A DNA stretch of 64,000 nucleotides, taken from Streptococcus pneumoniae. GTDB taxonomy: Bacteria > Bacillota > Bacilli > Lactobacillales > Streptococcaceae. The stretch's first letter is position 1. Each line of letters begins with the position of its first letter. Location: positions 186,001-250,000 of the forward strand of contig NZ_LN831051.1 of NCBI RefSeq assembly GCF_001457635.1, read 5' to 3'. Of the stretch, positions 51,631 through 59,715 are shown one piece after another. The notes below the pieces were generated by a model, which saw only the letters and a list, made by a program, of their open reading frames with translations, ran no database searches and was not told the origin of the DNA. The translations under genes and the position numbers were made by a program.

Positions 51631-52609
51631 AACCTAAGTGCTCATATGCCTTAGCAGTCGCCACCCGTCCAGACCGTGTCCGCATGATAAAACCTTTTTG
51701 AATCAAGTAAGGCTCATACATATCTTCAACTGTCTCACGCTCTTCGGCGATATTCACAGAAAGAGTTCCTAGACCAACAGGTCCTCCACTGTACATCTCA
51801 ATCATGGTACGAAGGATTTTTTGATCCACATAGTCCAAACCTTCATGGTCAACATCCAGCATAGTCAAAGCCTTATCGGTAATAATATCATCAATTACCC
51901 CATTCCCCATTATCTGGGCAAAATCGCGCACGCGCTTGAGGAGACGATTGGCAATACGAGGGGTCCCACGACTACGTAGAGCCAACTCAGATGCTGCCTC
52001 ATGAGTGATTTCCATCTCAAAAATATCTGCCGTCCGCTCGACAATTTCTGTCAAGTCAGCATGGGCATAATACTCCATATGGCCTGTAATCCCAAAACGT
52101 GCCCGTAGCGGATTGGAGAGCATACCAGCCCGAGTCGTCGCACCAATCAAGGTAAAAGGTGGTAACTCCAAATGAACACTACGACTACCCTCACCAGCCC
52201 CAATCATAATATCTATGTAGAAGTCCTCCATAGCACTATAAAGCACCTCTTCCACTGACATTGGCAAACGATGGATCTCATCAATAAAAAGTACATCCCC
52301 AGGCTCTAACTCATTCAAAATAGCTACCAGATCTCCGGCTTTTTCAATGACTGGACCCGACGTCTGCTTAAGATTGACTCCCAGTTCGTTGGCAATAACA
52401 AAGGCCATGGTCGTTTTCCCGAGACCTGGAGGCCCAAATAAGAGCACATGATCCAGCGCTTCATCCCGCATTTTGGCAGCTTCAATAAAGATTTGTAGCT
52501 GGTCCTTGACCTTATCCTGTCCGATATATTCACGTAAATACTGAGGACGGAGCGTGCGTTCTACTAACTCCTCATCCCCCATTATCTCATTATCTAAAAT
52601 TCTACTCAT
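51611..52609 (-). CDS. ruvB: Holliday junction helicase RuvB
   Basis: A 332-residue AAA+ motor that drives branch migration as a hexamer. Walker A is GPPGLGKTT near 60-68, Walker B is LFIDEIHR and sensor 1 is GATTRAGML. The C-terminal winged helix has [16 protein letters not shown]. No ruvA is in the window, as usual in streptococci. Confidence 0.97.
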   Translation of the reverse strand: MSRILDNEIMGDEELVERTLRPQYLREYIGQDKVKDQLQIFIEAAKMRDEALDHVLLFGPPGLGKTTMAFVIANELGVNLKQTSGPVIEKAGDLVAILNELEPGDVLFIDEIHRLPMSVEEVLYSAMEDFYIDIMIGAGEGSRSVHLELPPFTLIGATTRAGMLSNPLRARFGITGHMEYYAHADLTEIVERTADIFEMEITHEAASELALRSRGTPRIANRLLKRVRDFAQIMGNGVIDDIITDKALTMLDVDHEGLDYVDQKILRTMIEMYSGGPVGLGTLSVNIAEERETVEDMYEPYLIQKGFIMRTRSGRVATAKAYEHLGYEYSEK

Positions 52610-52642
52610 GGCTCTATTATATCAAAAAACCAAGCCACAAAC

Positions 52643-52668
52643 AAAAAAGCCACCTGATTGGGTGACTC
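52643..52668 (-). terminator. Orphan csRNA-type terminator
   Basis: AGTCACC-CAATCA-GGTGGCT with six T on the minus strand, the same loop as in the three csRNA terminators. No CiaR box or csRNA body precedes it, so it may be the stump of a fourth csRNA. Confidence 0.6.
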
Positions 52669-52686
52669 CTAAGTTTAGCACTTATG

Positions 52687-52733
52687 TGGTATAATATTCT
52701 ACGACACTGCTACACCGCCTACGAAAGGAGGTG
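52687..52733 (+). promoter_or_regulatory. Toxin mRNA promoter and Shine-Dalgarno-blocking hairpin
   Basis: Extended -10 TGGTATAAT (52687-52695). Downstream CACCGCCT (52713-52720) pairs with AGGAGGTG (52726-52733), hiding the AAAGGAGGTG ribosome binding site, as in the Fst RNA I. Confidence 0.75.
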
Positions 52734-52742
52734 AGATAGCCC

Positions 52743-52835
52743 ATGATGGAATTAGTACTCAAAACTATCATCGGACCAATTGTGGTCGGTGTCGTTCTTC
52801 GTATAGTCGATAAATGGCTAAACAAGGACAAATAG
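52743..52835 (+). CDS. Fst-family type I toxin
   Basis: A 30-residue membrane peptide, MMELVLKTIIGPIVVGVVLR followed by IVDKWLNKDK. It has a short N-terminus, one hydrophobic helix with a conserved Pro12 and a charged tail, as in Fst of plasmid pAD1 (IAPIFVGLVL). Such peptides disturb the membrane when freed from antisense control. The strong AAAGGAGGTGA is 9-11 nt upstream of two adjacent ATGs. Chromosomal copies occur in many streptococci. Confidence 0.85.
   Translation: MMELVLKTIIGPIVVGVVLRIVDKWLNKDK
52749..52762 (+). repeat. Direct repeat a of the Fst locus
   Basis: GAATTAGTACTCAA within the toxin start region, repeated with one change as GAACTAGTACTCAA at 52899-52912. The antisense RNA carries the complement of the second copy and can therefore pair with the first. 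Confidence 0.8.
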
Positions 52836-52841
52836 TGTCAA

Positions 52842-52883
52842 AAAAGACCTCAAGCTTATTTGGTCGTGAGCTTGGGGTCTTTT
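52842..52883. terminator. Shared bidirectional terminator of toxin and antitoxin RNAs
   Basis: AAAAGACCTCAAGCT pairs with AGCTTGGGGTCTTTT with one mismatch. T runs occur on both strands, so it ends both convergent RNAs. Confidence 0.88.
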
Positions 52884-52898
52884 CTAACCTATGATATA

Positions 52899-52912
52899 GA
52901 ACTAGTACTCAA
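52899..52912 (+). repeat. Direct repeat b of the Fst locus
   Basis: GAACTAGTACTCAA, the partner of 52749-52762, lying on the far side of the shared terminator at the 5' end of the antisense RNA. Confidence 0.8.
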
Positions 52913-52950
52913 TTCCTTTTTATTATCCCATAGTTCACGAATTTTGTCAA

Positions 52951-53308
52951 AGGTTTACATTTTCTTCAACCGCTGTACGACAAGACGGTTAAGATTAAGA
53001 GAACGTTAGGGATTCTATCAATTTCATAGAAATTTTGATTTCGTAAACGAAGAGACAATCTTACATGTCACTTCTCATTTAATACGCCACTACTAGACAA
53101 GCAAAATCATTATTACAGTAGTTCCAGTTCTTCAATTAACAGTCACTTACAATCAAATTGAGTTTGAACTAGCTGAAGCGACCACAGACCTATTTCTTAG
53201 TTATATTCGCTAAAAAAGTCCCCGCCAATTCCCCGACCAAAATCCGAAAAATACCGAAAAATATCGAAAAATTATTTTTAGAATAGTCCCCAAAAGCCTG
53301 AAATAGAG
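52951..53308. other. Noncoding stretch before the csRNA pair
   Basis: AT-rich with no frame that has a ribosome binding site. It contains short repeats such as CCGAAAAATACCGAAAAATATCGAAAAA near 53247-53274 (a tandem CCGAAAAATA). No known element was recognised. Confidence 0.4.
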
Positions 53309-53407
53309 CTAAAAAACTCCACCTGATTGGGTGGAGTTAAGGGAGATTATTATGAAAAAGAAAAGTTTAGGATTTTATTAAATAAAGTTAGGAGGTCTTT
53401 ATTTAAT
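53309..53407 (-). ncRNA. CiaR-dependent small RNA (csRNA), middle copy
   Basis: About 99 nt. The 5' hairpin is ATTAAATAAAG/CTTTATTTAAT with loop ACCTCCTAA, which exposes an anti-Shine-Dalgarno CCTCC. A central AATCTCCC and CAT follow, then terminator AACTCCACC-CAATCA-GGTGGAGTT. The -10 TATCAT is at 53414-53419. The body is nearly identical to the copy at 53502. Confidence 0.88.
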
Positions 53408-53429
53408 AACTACATGATACAAGACGAAA

Positions 53430-53446
53430 CTTAAAACTAGCTTAAC
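53430..53446 (-). promoter_or_regulatory. CiaR box
   Basis: GTTAAG-CTAGT-TTTAAG on the minus strand, 10 nt before the -10. Confidence 0.85.
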
Positions 53447-53501
53447 TTTTCTAAAATTTTACTATTTTGCAAAAAATTTCTATCACCAGCACCTCACCAC
53501 G

Positions 53502-53595
53502 CAAAAAAGCCACCTGATTGGGTGGCTTCATTAGGAGATTGTGATGAAAAAAGTTTAGGATTTTATTAAATAAAGTTAGGAGGTCTTTATTTAAT
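53502..53595 (-). ncRNA. CiaR-dependent small RNA (csRNA), third copy
   Basis: About 94 nt. It has the same ATTAAATAAAG hairpin with CCTCC in the loop, a central CATCACAATCTCCTAATG, and terminator AAGCCACC-CAATCA-GGTGGCTT with a T run. The -10 TATTAT is at 53602-53607. It is a tandem relative of the copy 190 bp away. Confidence 0.88.
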
Positions 53596-53617
53596 GACTA
53601 TATAATACTAGACCATC

Positions 53618-53634
53618 CTTAAATTTTGCTTAAG
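53618..53634 (-). promoter_or_regulatory. CiaR box
   Basis: CTTAAG-CAAAA-TTTAAG on the minus strand, 10 nt before the -10, just after the end of the GNAT gene at 53650. Confidence 0.88.
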
Positions 53635-53649
53635 AAAAAACAAGTTTTG

Positions 53650-54066
53650 TTATTTTTTACGATTCATCCAAGTCATCCCTATACAATTATAGGTGGATAA
53701 GATTTCAAAGCCCATAGAACGATAGAAGCCCAAGGTTCTTTCTGTCTCTTCTGTCACCAGCTGGACTTGATAGGCATCTTTGTAATCCTCTAAAGCCTCT
53801 TTCATCAAGGCACTACCAATTCCTTGACGCTGATAGATTGGTAAAACGATTAAATCCTGAACCAATACTGATGAGAATCCATCTCCAACCAAACGAATCA
53901 AGCCCACCACAGCATCACCATCAAGTGCCAGATAAATTACTAATGAATGAGATAAGGCCTGCTCCAGCATCTCTGGTTGATGGGTATAATTTGTCCAACC
54001 GACAGCCTGATAGAGATGTAAAACATCCTCTAGCTTGACAATTTCTTGCTTTTTAATAGTAATCAT
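53650..54066 (-). CDS. GNAT family N-acetyltransferase
   Basis: A 138-residue acetyl-CoA-dependent acetyltransferase. VLVQDLIVLPIYQRQGIGSALM near 88-109 holds motif A, with QRQGIG binding the pyrophosphate of CoA. LGFYRSMGF near the end is motif B. The acceptor is unknown. It starts 11 nt after the next GNAT gene and is cotranscribed with it. Confidence 0.88.
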   Translation of the reverse strand: MITIKKQEIVKLEDVLHLYQAVGWTNYTHQPEMLEQALSHSLVIYLALDGDAVVGLIRLVGDGFSSVLVQDLIVLPIYQRQGIGSALMKEALEDYKDAYQVQLVTEETERTLGFYRSMGFEILSTYNCIGMTWMNRKK

Positions 54067-54077
54067 CTCAACACCTC

Positions 54078-54773
54078 TTAAAGTTCTCTCAAGCTCTTGT
54101 ACTGCTGTCCATTTTTATCAAAATTTTCAGGACGCAACCATGTTTCCAAACGATCTTTGACTTGAGGCCAGTCCTTATCAATCATAGACAACCAATCCGT
54201 ATCTCTCGTACGTCCCTTATAAACCACTGCCTGACGGAAGGTTCCTTCATAAATAAAGCTCAAACGCTCCGCAGCTCGTCTGGATGGCAGATTTAAGGCA
54301 TCGCATTTCCACTCGTAGCGACGATAGTTTAGCTCCTCAAAAACATAGCGAGCTAGGAGATACTGAGCTTCAGTTCCTATCCGTGTACCCCTTAGATCTG
54401 GAGAAAAAGTGACTGCTCCGACTTCTATTACTCGGTTATTCTGGTCAATGCGCATGAGAGAAAAAGATCCCAAAGCCTTACCAGTCGCCTTGTCTATGAT
54501 TGCATAGTAAAAACGGTCCTTACGAGCCAACATCTGATGTAAAAGGCTAACCAGCTCCCCCATCTCTGCTACTGGCTCCTGAAAAAGGTAGGTCCACATC
54601 TCCTGAGGCGTATCAGGCCCATAAACAGCTAGCAAATCCTCCGCATGCTTTTCCACTGAAAGAGCCTCTATCCTAGCATAACGCCCTTCTAAGAAATCAA
54701 TAGAAGGCAGTTCACCTGGTGTATAACCTTCCATTGACTCCCCAATCATTTGACCATATTCATTTACTGGCAT
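54078..54773 (-). CDS. GNAT family protein, RimJ/RimL-like
   Basis: A 231-residue acetyltransferase of the Acetyltransf_3 group. FSPDLRGTRIGTEAQYLL near 132-149 is the CoA loop, and LNLPSRRAAERLSFIYEGTFRQ is the typical C-terminal block of RimJ-like proteins that acetylate N-termini or small amines. The acceptor is unknown. An AAGGAG lies upstream of the ATG. Confidence 0.88.
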   Translation of the reverse strand: MPVNEYGQMIGESMEGYTPGELPSIDFLEGRYARIEALSVEKHAEDLLAVYGPDTPQEMWTYLFQEPVAEMGELVSLLHQMLARKDRFYYAIIDKATGKALGSFSLMRIDQNNRVIEVGAVTFSPDLRGTRIGTEAQYLLARYVFEELNYRRYEWKCDALNLPSRRAAERLSFIYEGTFRQAVVYKGRTRDTDWLSMIDKDWPQVKDRLETWLRPENFDKNGQQYKSLREL

Positions 54774-54845
54774 AGCTTTCTCCTTTTTTCACTTTTCAAA
54801 CTTTATAGTTGCCCATAGTATACCATACTTTCATAAGAAGATTCA

Positions 54846-54874
54846 AAAAATCCTCCAGATTCTACTCTGAAGGA
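54846..54874 (-). terminator. Terminator of leuS
   Basis: AATCCT-CAGA pairs with TCTG-AGGATT, followed by T5 on the minus strand, beyond the duplicated leuS tail. Confidence 0.82.
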
Positions 54875-54882
54875 TTCCTACC

Positions 54883-54918
54883 TTATTTCACAACGATATT
54901 AACGAGTTTAGTTGGCTC
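54883..54918 (-). pseudogene. Duplicated 3' tail of leuS
   Basis: The minus strand encodes [11 protein letters not shown] and a stop, the same C-terminus as LeuS ([11 protein letters not shown], 54967-55002) but with different codons. It lies 80 bp beyond the true stop. It looks like the stump of another leuS allele left by recombination. Confidence 0.7.
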
Positions 54919-54945
54919 AAACAGTTTGGGAAACTGTTTGAGGTT
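54919..54945. repeat. Hairpin between the leuS stop and its duplicated tail
   Basis: CTCAAACAGTTT and AAACTGTTTGAG around 54916-54942 form a perfect stem with a short loop. There is no T run, so it is not a normal terminator. Confidence 0.55.
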
Positions 54946-54966
54946 GGAAATCAGCAAATAAATTGG

Positions 54967-57468
54967 TTATTTTACAACAATATTAACCAATTTATTTGGT
55001 ACACTAATCACTTTCACGATTTCCTTACCGTCAATTTCTGCTTTGACTTTTTCATCCGCTAGAGCAATTTCTTGCAATTCTTCACGTGATAGGTCTTTAG
55101 CGACCATGAGTTTGGCACGGACTTTACCTTTGATTTGGACAACGATTTCGATTTCGTCTTCAACCAGTTTACTTTCGTCCCATGTTGGCCAAGTCACGTA
55201 AGAGATTGACTCACCTGTTGCAGCAACAGTTTGCCAGAGTTCTTCTGCCAAGTGAGGTGCAAATGGGGCAATCAATTGGATAAATCCTTTGGCATAGTCA
55301 ACATAGAGCTTGTCTTCCTTGTTAGCCGCATTGACAAAGACCATAAGTTGGGCAATGGCTGTGTTGAATTTGAGGGAATCAATTTGCTCTGTGACAGCTT
55401 TAACAGTTTCGTTGTAAACCTTGTCAAGAGCGCCATTGTTTTCCGCAACAATTTCCTTACTTCTAATCAAACGGTAAACACGGTCAAGGAACTTACGACT
55501 TCCTTCCAGACCTTCTTCTGACCAAGCAATCGAAGCATCGAGTGGTCCCATGAACATTTCATAGACACGAAGGGTATCAGCACCGTATTGTTCCACCACA
55601 TCGTCTGGGTTGACAACGTTCTTGAGCGATTTAGACATCTTGGCTGGCGCTTGCTCCAACTCTTCCCCTGTTTCCACATGGAAGAAAGAACCATCACGTT
55701 TTTCAACCTTGTCAGTCGCCACAAGAGCCCCACGGTGGTCACGATAGCTTGTTCCCAAAATCATTCCTTGGTTAAAGAGTTTTTGGAATGGTTCCTTAGT
55801 TGGAACAACACCGAGGTCATAGAGGAATTTATGCCAGAAACGAGCGTAAAGCAAGTGAAGTACAGCATGTTCCGCACCACCCACGTAGATATCTACTGGC
55901 AACCATTGTTTGAGCAGATCCTCGTCAGCCAATTTCTCAGTATTGTGTGGGTCAATATAGCGGAGGTAGTACCAGCTTGAACCTGCCCATTGTGGCATAG
56001 TATTTGTTTCACGACGACCTTTGACACCATCTTCACGAGTCACTTCAAGCCAGTCTGTCAAGTTAGCTAGTGGACTTTCACCAGTACCTGAGGGACGGAT
56101 ATCCTTAGTTACAGGCAAGACAAGTGGCAATTCACTTTCAGGGACAGCTGTTGAAGTTCCATCTTCCCAATGAATGATTGGGATTGGCTCACCCCAGTAA
56201 CGTTGACGGCTAAAGAGCCAGTCGCGGAGACGGTAGGTTACCTTCTCTTGTCCACAGCCTTTTTCTTCCAACCAAGCCACAATCTTGGCAATAGCGTCTT
56301 CTTTGTTGAGTCCATCTAGGAAGTCTGAATTAACGTGAAGGCCATCTTCTGTGTAGGCAGCTTCTTCAACATTTCCACCTTCAAGTACTTCGACGATTGG
56401 AAGGTCAAATTGTTTGGCAAATTCCCAGTCACGTTGATCGTGGGCAGGCACAGCCATTACCGCACCTGTACCATAGCTAGCAAGAACGTAATCCGCAATC
56501 CAGATTGGAATTTCCTTACCATTGACAGGATTGATGGCATAAGCACCAGTCCATACACCAGTTTTTTCTTTGGCAAGGTCGGTACGAGCCAAGTCTGACT
56601 TAAGGCTGGCTTGGTGTTTGTAGTCTGCTACTGCTTCTGCTTGCTCTGTGCTTGTGATGGCATCTACTAATTCATGTTCAGGAGCCAAAACAGTGAAAGT
56701 CGCACCGAAAAGTGTGTCCGGACGAGTAGTAAAGACTGTAAATTCCTTGTCTGTTCCTTTTACTTTGAAAGTTACATTGGCACCAGTTGATTTACCAATC
56801 CAGTTGCGTTGCATATCCTTGATAGACTCTGACCAATCTAGTTCATCTAAGTCATTGAGCAAGCGCTCTGCGTAAGCCGTGATTTTGAGCATCCATTGGC
56901 GCATTGGTTTGCGGACAACTGGATAGCCTCCACGTTCAGAAGTTCCGTCAGGAAGCACTTCTTCATTGGCAATGGCAGTTCCCAATTCCTCAACCCAGTT
57001 TACTGGCACTTCAGCTTCATAGGCCAAGCCTTTTTCGTAAAGCTTGGTGAAAATCCATTGAGTCCACTTGTAGTAGTTTGGATCTGTTGTGTTGACTTCA
57101 CGATCCCAGTCATAAGAAAATCCAAGCGCATTGATTTGACGTTTGAAGTTGGCAATGTTTTCCGCTGTAAATTCTGCTGGGTCATTACCAGTATCCATAG
57201 CGTATTGCTCTGCAGGCAAACCAAAAGCATCCCAACCCATTGGGTGAAGGACATTGTAGCCTTGCGCACGTTTGTAACGACTGAGGATATCGGTTGCAGT
57301 ATAACCTTCTGGGTGTCCTACGTGCAGACCAGCTCCAGACGGATAAGGGAACATATCAAGCGCATAAAACTTAGGTTTTGATGCATCTGTTCCTGTCTTA
57401 AATGTATGATGTTCTGCCCAGTAGCCCTGCCACTTAGGCTCAATTTCTTTATGATTGTAAAAACTCAT
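54967..57468 (-). CDS. leuS: Leucyl-tRNA synthetase
   Basis: An 833-residue class Ia synthetase. The HIGH region is [18 protein letters not shown] near 42-59, a CP1 editing domain follows at about 220-400, and KMSKS is in [16 protein letters not shown] near 620. Full length. The promoter is an extended -10 (TGGTATAAT, 57497-57505) with a leader of only about 20 nt, so no T-box is possible. Confidence 0.97.
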   Translation of the reverse strand: MSFYNHKEIEPKWQGYWAEHHTFKTGTDASKPKFYALDMFPYPSGAGLHVGHPEGYTATDILSRYKRAQGYNVLHPMGWDAFGLPAEQYAMDTGNDPAEFTAENIANFKRQINALGFSYDWDREVNTTDPNYYKWTQWIFTKLYEKGLAYEAEVPVNWVEELGTAIANEEVLPDGTSERGGYPVVRKPMRQWMLKITAYAERLLNDLDELDWSESIKDMQRNWIGKSTGANVTFKVKGTDKEFTVFTTRPDTLFGATFTVLAPEHELVDAITSTEQAEAVADYKHQASLKSDLARTDLAKEKTGVWTGAYAINPVNGKEIPIWIADYVLASYGTGAVMAVPAHDQRDWEFAKQFDLPIVEVLEGGNVEEAAYTEDGLHVNSDFLDGLNKEDAIAKIVAWLEEKGCGQEKVTYRLRDWLFSRQRYWGEPIPIIHWEDGTSTAVPESELPLVLPVTKDIRPSGTGESPLANLTDWLEVTREDGVKGRRETNTMPQWAGSSWYYLRYIDPHNTEKLADEDLLKQWLPVDIYVGGAEHAVLHLLYARFWHKFLYDLGVVPTKEPFQKLFNQGMILGTSYRDHRGALVATDKVEKRDGSFFHVETGEELEQAPAKMSKSLKNVVNPDDVVEQYGADTLRVYEMFMGPLDASIAWSEEGLEGSRKFLDRVYRLIRSKEIVAENNGALDKVYNETVKAVTEQIDSLKFNTAIAQLMVFVNAANKEDKLYVDYAKGFIQLIAPFAPHLAEELWQTVAATGESISYVTWPTWDESKLVEDEIEIVVQIKGKVRAKLMVAKDLSREELQEIALADEKVKAEIDGKEIVKVISVPNKLVNIVVK

Positions 57469-57539
57469 GGTCTCTCTCCAATTTTGTGATGTTACTATTA
57501 TACCATTTTTGAGGGAATTTGAAATGTGTTTAAAGGAAA

Positions 57540-57757
57540 AACTGTATACTGTATCTCATTAATTTTGATGACTATGAATTGCTCTATCTCCCACTTTTTA
57601 TCCCATTGTTATGCAGTAAATCAAGGAGTAAGTCAAGAAGCTTATCTCGTATAGCACAAAATACTTATTTTAGACCGAAGATAAAACTGGAATGCTAATT
57701 AATGTATTCACAATAAATAGCCGACTACCTATGTCGCTTTTTGATTTATGAAGAACG
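57540..57757. other. Noncoding stretch between leuS and RUP 2
   Basis: About 220 bp without a supported frame, RNA motif or long repeat. It may be a decayed insertion. Confidence 0.35.
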
Positions 57758-57864
57758 TATAGTAGACTGAATCTGAAATAGTACGAAACAATTGCTAAAA
57801 CATTTATAGAAATTAATTTTACTTTCCCAATCGATTTGTTCTCATCCTATTTCAATCTTCTATA
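57758..57864. repeat. RUP-like element 2
   Basis: Exactly 107 bp from TATAGTAGACTGAA to TTCAATCTTCTATA, with imperfect terminal inverted repeats and TA ends. The inner AATAGTACG...CTAAAACATT parallels the element at 11110. It has diverged and has no gene. Confidence 0.75.
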
Positions 57865-57889
57865 GAATTCAATACAGGGATCAATAAAA

Positions 57890-57914
57890 GACTACCATTT
57901 GGAAAACAGTAGTC
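57890..57914 (-). terminator. Terminator of the gldA operon
   Basis: GACTAC pairs with GTAGTC around a 13-nt loop, followed by TTTTATT on the minus strand. Confidence 0.65.
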
Positions 57915-57922
57915 CTTATTGT

Positions 57923-59011
57923 TTATTTTGAATTTACATAGGCATCTACAGCGATAATAGCTTGAGCAACATCTGAGGGCGAAATCTTAAACGGCATCTG
58001 ATGAATTGTCTCACCCTCCATAGTTGCTTGTTTACCAACTTTTATTAAATCATCATATCCAACTTGATCCAAATGCATTTCTTTTAGAGTTGTTGGCATA
58101 CCAATTTTTTTGTAAAACTCAATATACTTATCAAGTTCTTCTTTAGGTCTATTTTCCAATAATAGTTGTACTAAAGTTCCATAAGCTACTTTTTCACCAT
58201 GTGTTAAATGATGAATGTCGCCTGTCAATGCAGTAAAACCATTATGAATTGCATGCGCCGCAGCTAATCCTCCACTTTCAAAACCTAGGCCACTCAATAA
58301 AGTATTAGCTTCAACAATATTTTCTAATGCTGGTGTCACCACTTTAGCTTCACAAGCTGCCATAGCCTGTAAACCATCTGCAAACAGCGTTTCTTCACAT
58401 TTCTTCGCAATTGCAACTCCAGCCAATGTTTGCTGTTGTCCCAACATAGTTTTTCCATTTGCCTGCATAACCGCACGCGCCTCAACCCAAGTTGCTAAAC
58501 CATCTGCAATACCAGACGCTAATAAACGCTTAGGGGCTTGTGAAATAACTTTTGTATCAACCAAAACTAAATCTGGATTTTTAGAATAAAATAGATAATG
58601 ATCAAATGCACCTTCATCTGTATAAATAACAGATAAAGCAGATACAGGTGCGTCGGTCGATGCAATTGTTGGAGCAATAATAACAGGCTTTTCAATCAAA
58701 TCTGCAATAGCTTTTGCGCTATCAATCGTCTTTCCCCCACCAAGACCGATAATACTATCACAATTTTCTTTCTCAGCCAAGGCAACAACTCGATTGATTT
58801 CATTGTCAGAAGCTTCACCATTAAATAGCGCCAGAACAATATGGAAACCATACCTATGTAGATAATCTTCAAATCGTTTTCCAACAATATCATAAACCAA
58901 CTGATCGCATAATAGAATAGGGTAATTTCCCAAATCCAAAATTGATTTGGCATTTTCAAACAAGGCATTTTCCCCCTGAATATATCTAGAAGGACTAGCA
59001 AAAATTCTCAT
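57923..59011 (-). CDS. gldA: Glycerol dehydrogenase family (GldA)
   Basis: A 362-residue iron/zinc-type dehydrogenase with NAD. GLGGGKTIDSAKAIAD near 94-109 binds the dinucleotide. Metal ligands are the Asp of SGIADGLATW near 171 and the His residues of AAHAIHNGF and HLTHGEKVAYG. It can interconvert glycerol and dihydroxyacetone, or hydroxyacetone and 1,2-propanediol. It is 17 nt after the aldolase gene and the last gene of the operon, which suggests an NADH-consuming final step. Confidence 0.94.
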   Translation of the reverse strand: MRIFASPSRYIQGENALFENAKSILDLGNYPILLCDQLVYDIVGKRFEDYLHRYGFHIVLALFNGEASDNEINRVVALAEKENCDSIIGLGGGKTIDSAKAIADLIEKPVIIAPTIASTDAPVSALSVIYTDEGAFDHYLFYSKNPDLVLVDTKVISQAPKRLLASGIADGLATWVEARAVMQANGKTMLGQQQTLAGVAIAKKCEETLFADGLQAMAACEAKVVTPALENIVEANTLLSGLGFESGGLAAAHAIHNGFTALTGDIHHLTHGEKVAYGTLVQLLLENRPKEELDKYIEFYKKIGMPTTLKEMHLDQVGYDDLIKVGKQATMEGETIHQMPFKISPSDVAQAIIAVDAYVNSK

Positions 59012-59028
59012 ATGTATTTCCTCTCTAT

Positions 59029-59697
59029 CTAAATGGAACGACTATTTTGAGTAACAAACCAATCGTCAGAAAAATCATCAACCGCCTTTTGGATAGATGG
59101 CATGGCGAAAGCTGATTCAAAAACATCTGCTCCTGCTGTAACAGCATGCGCACCTGCAGCTAAAGCATTATTTACTTGTGCTACATTTTTAAAGGATGCA
59201 GCTAAAATCTTACTAGGAGAGTTCTGTCTATCAATAGCAAGAGCTAATTGACGAATGACAGAATTTGAATCAATGTTCAGATTTTCCATTCTATTATAAT
59301 ATGGAGCTAGGTAATCCGCTCCTGCTTCGATAGCTAATAATCCCTGAATAACTGTATAAATAGCTGTTGCAGTGATATGGTAGCCCTCTTTTTTTAGCGC
59401 CTTTATTGCACGTAATCCAGCTGGAGTAACAGGTACTTTGATAAATATATCATCTCCTGCTTGTCTTCGAATTTTATGAGCGTCCTTTAAGATGCCTTCA
59501 AAATCTTGAGAAATCACCTGAACATGAATAGAGGGTGTAGAGCCAATCAATTCTCTTACATCTTTGATTCGTTCAAAAAAATTAATAGAACCCTCTCTTT
59601 TTGCAATAGTGGGATTTGAAGTTACCCCAGCTAGCGGCAAAATTTCAGACCACTTTTTAATCTCATCTAAATTTAATGTGTCAAGCATAAATTCCAT
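59029..59697 (-). CDS. Fructose-6-phosphate aldolase / transaldolase-like
   Basis: A 222-residue class I aldolase of the FSA/TalC group. Lys87 in [10 protein letters not shown] forms the Schiff base. The short length and this position point to FSA rather than true transaldolase (over 300 residues). FSA cleaves fructose 6-phosphate or 1-deoxy-fructose 6-phosphate to glyceraldehyde 3-phosphate plus dihydroxyacetone or hydroxyacetone. It lies between the glycyl radical enzyme (18 nt) and gldA. Confidence 0.92.
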   Translation of the reverse strand: MEFMLDTLNLDEIKKWSEILPLAGVTSNPTIAKREGSINFFERIKDVRELIGSTPSIHVQVISQDFEGILKDAHKIRRQAGDDIFIKVPVTPAGLRAIKALKKEGYHITATAIYTVIQGLLAIEAGADYLAPYYNRMENLNIDSNSVIRQLALAIDRQNSPSKILAASFKNVAQVNNALAAGAHAVTAGADVFESAFAMPSIQKAVDDFSDDWFVTQNSRSI

Positions 59698-59715
59698 AAA
59701 AAGAACCTCTTTATT

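Larger units (their letters stand above)
52842..52915 (-). ncRNA. Antisense antitoxin RNA (RNA II type)
   Basis: A predicted RNA of about 74 nt from a strong minus-strand promoter, TTGACA (52945-52950), 17 nt, GATAAT (52922-52927). It contains the complement of direct repeat b (52899-52912) and ends at the shared terminator. This is the layout of the pAD1 par locus, where RNA II pairs with the toxin mRNA at the repeats and terminator. Confidence 0.8.

Noticed and set aside
53247..53274. Possible CRISPR-like or iteron repeat (CCGAAAAATA units)
   Set aside because: Only two to three short degenerate units with no spacers; simple AT-rich repetition.
57469..57510. T-box leader for leuS
   Set aside because: The extended -10 leaves only about 20 nt of leader, too short for a T-box.
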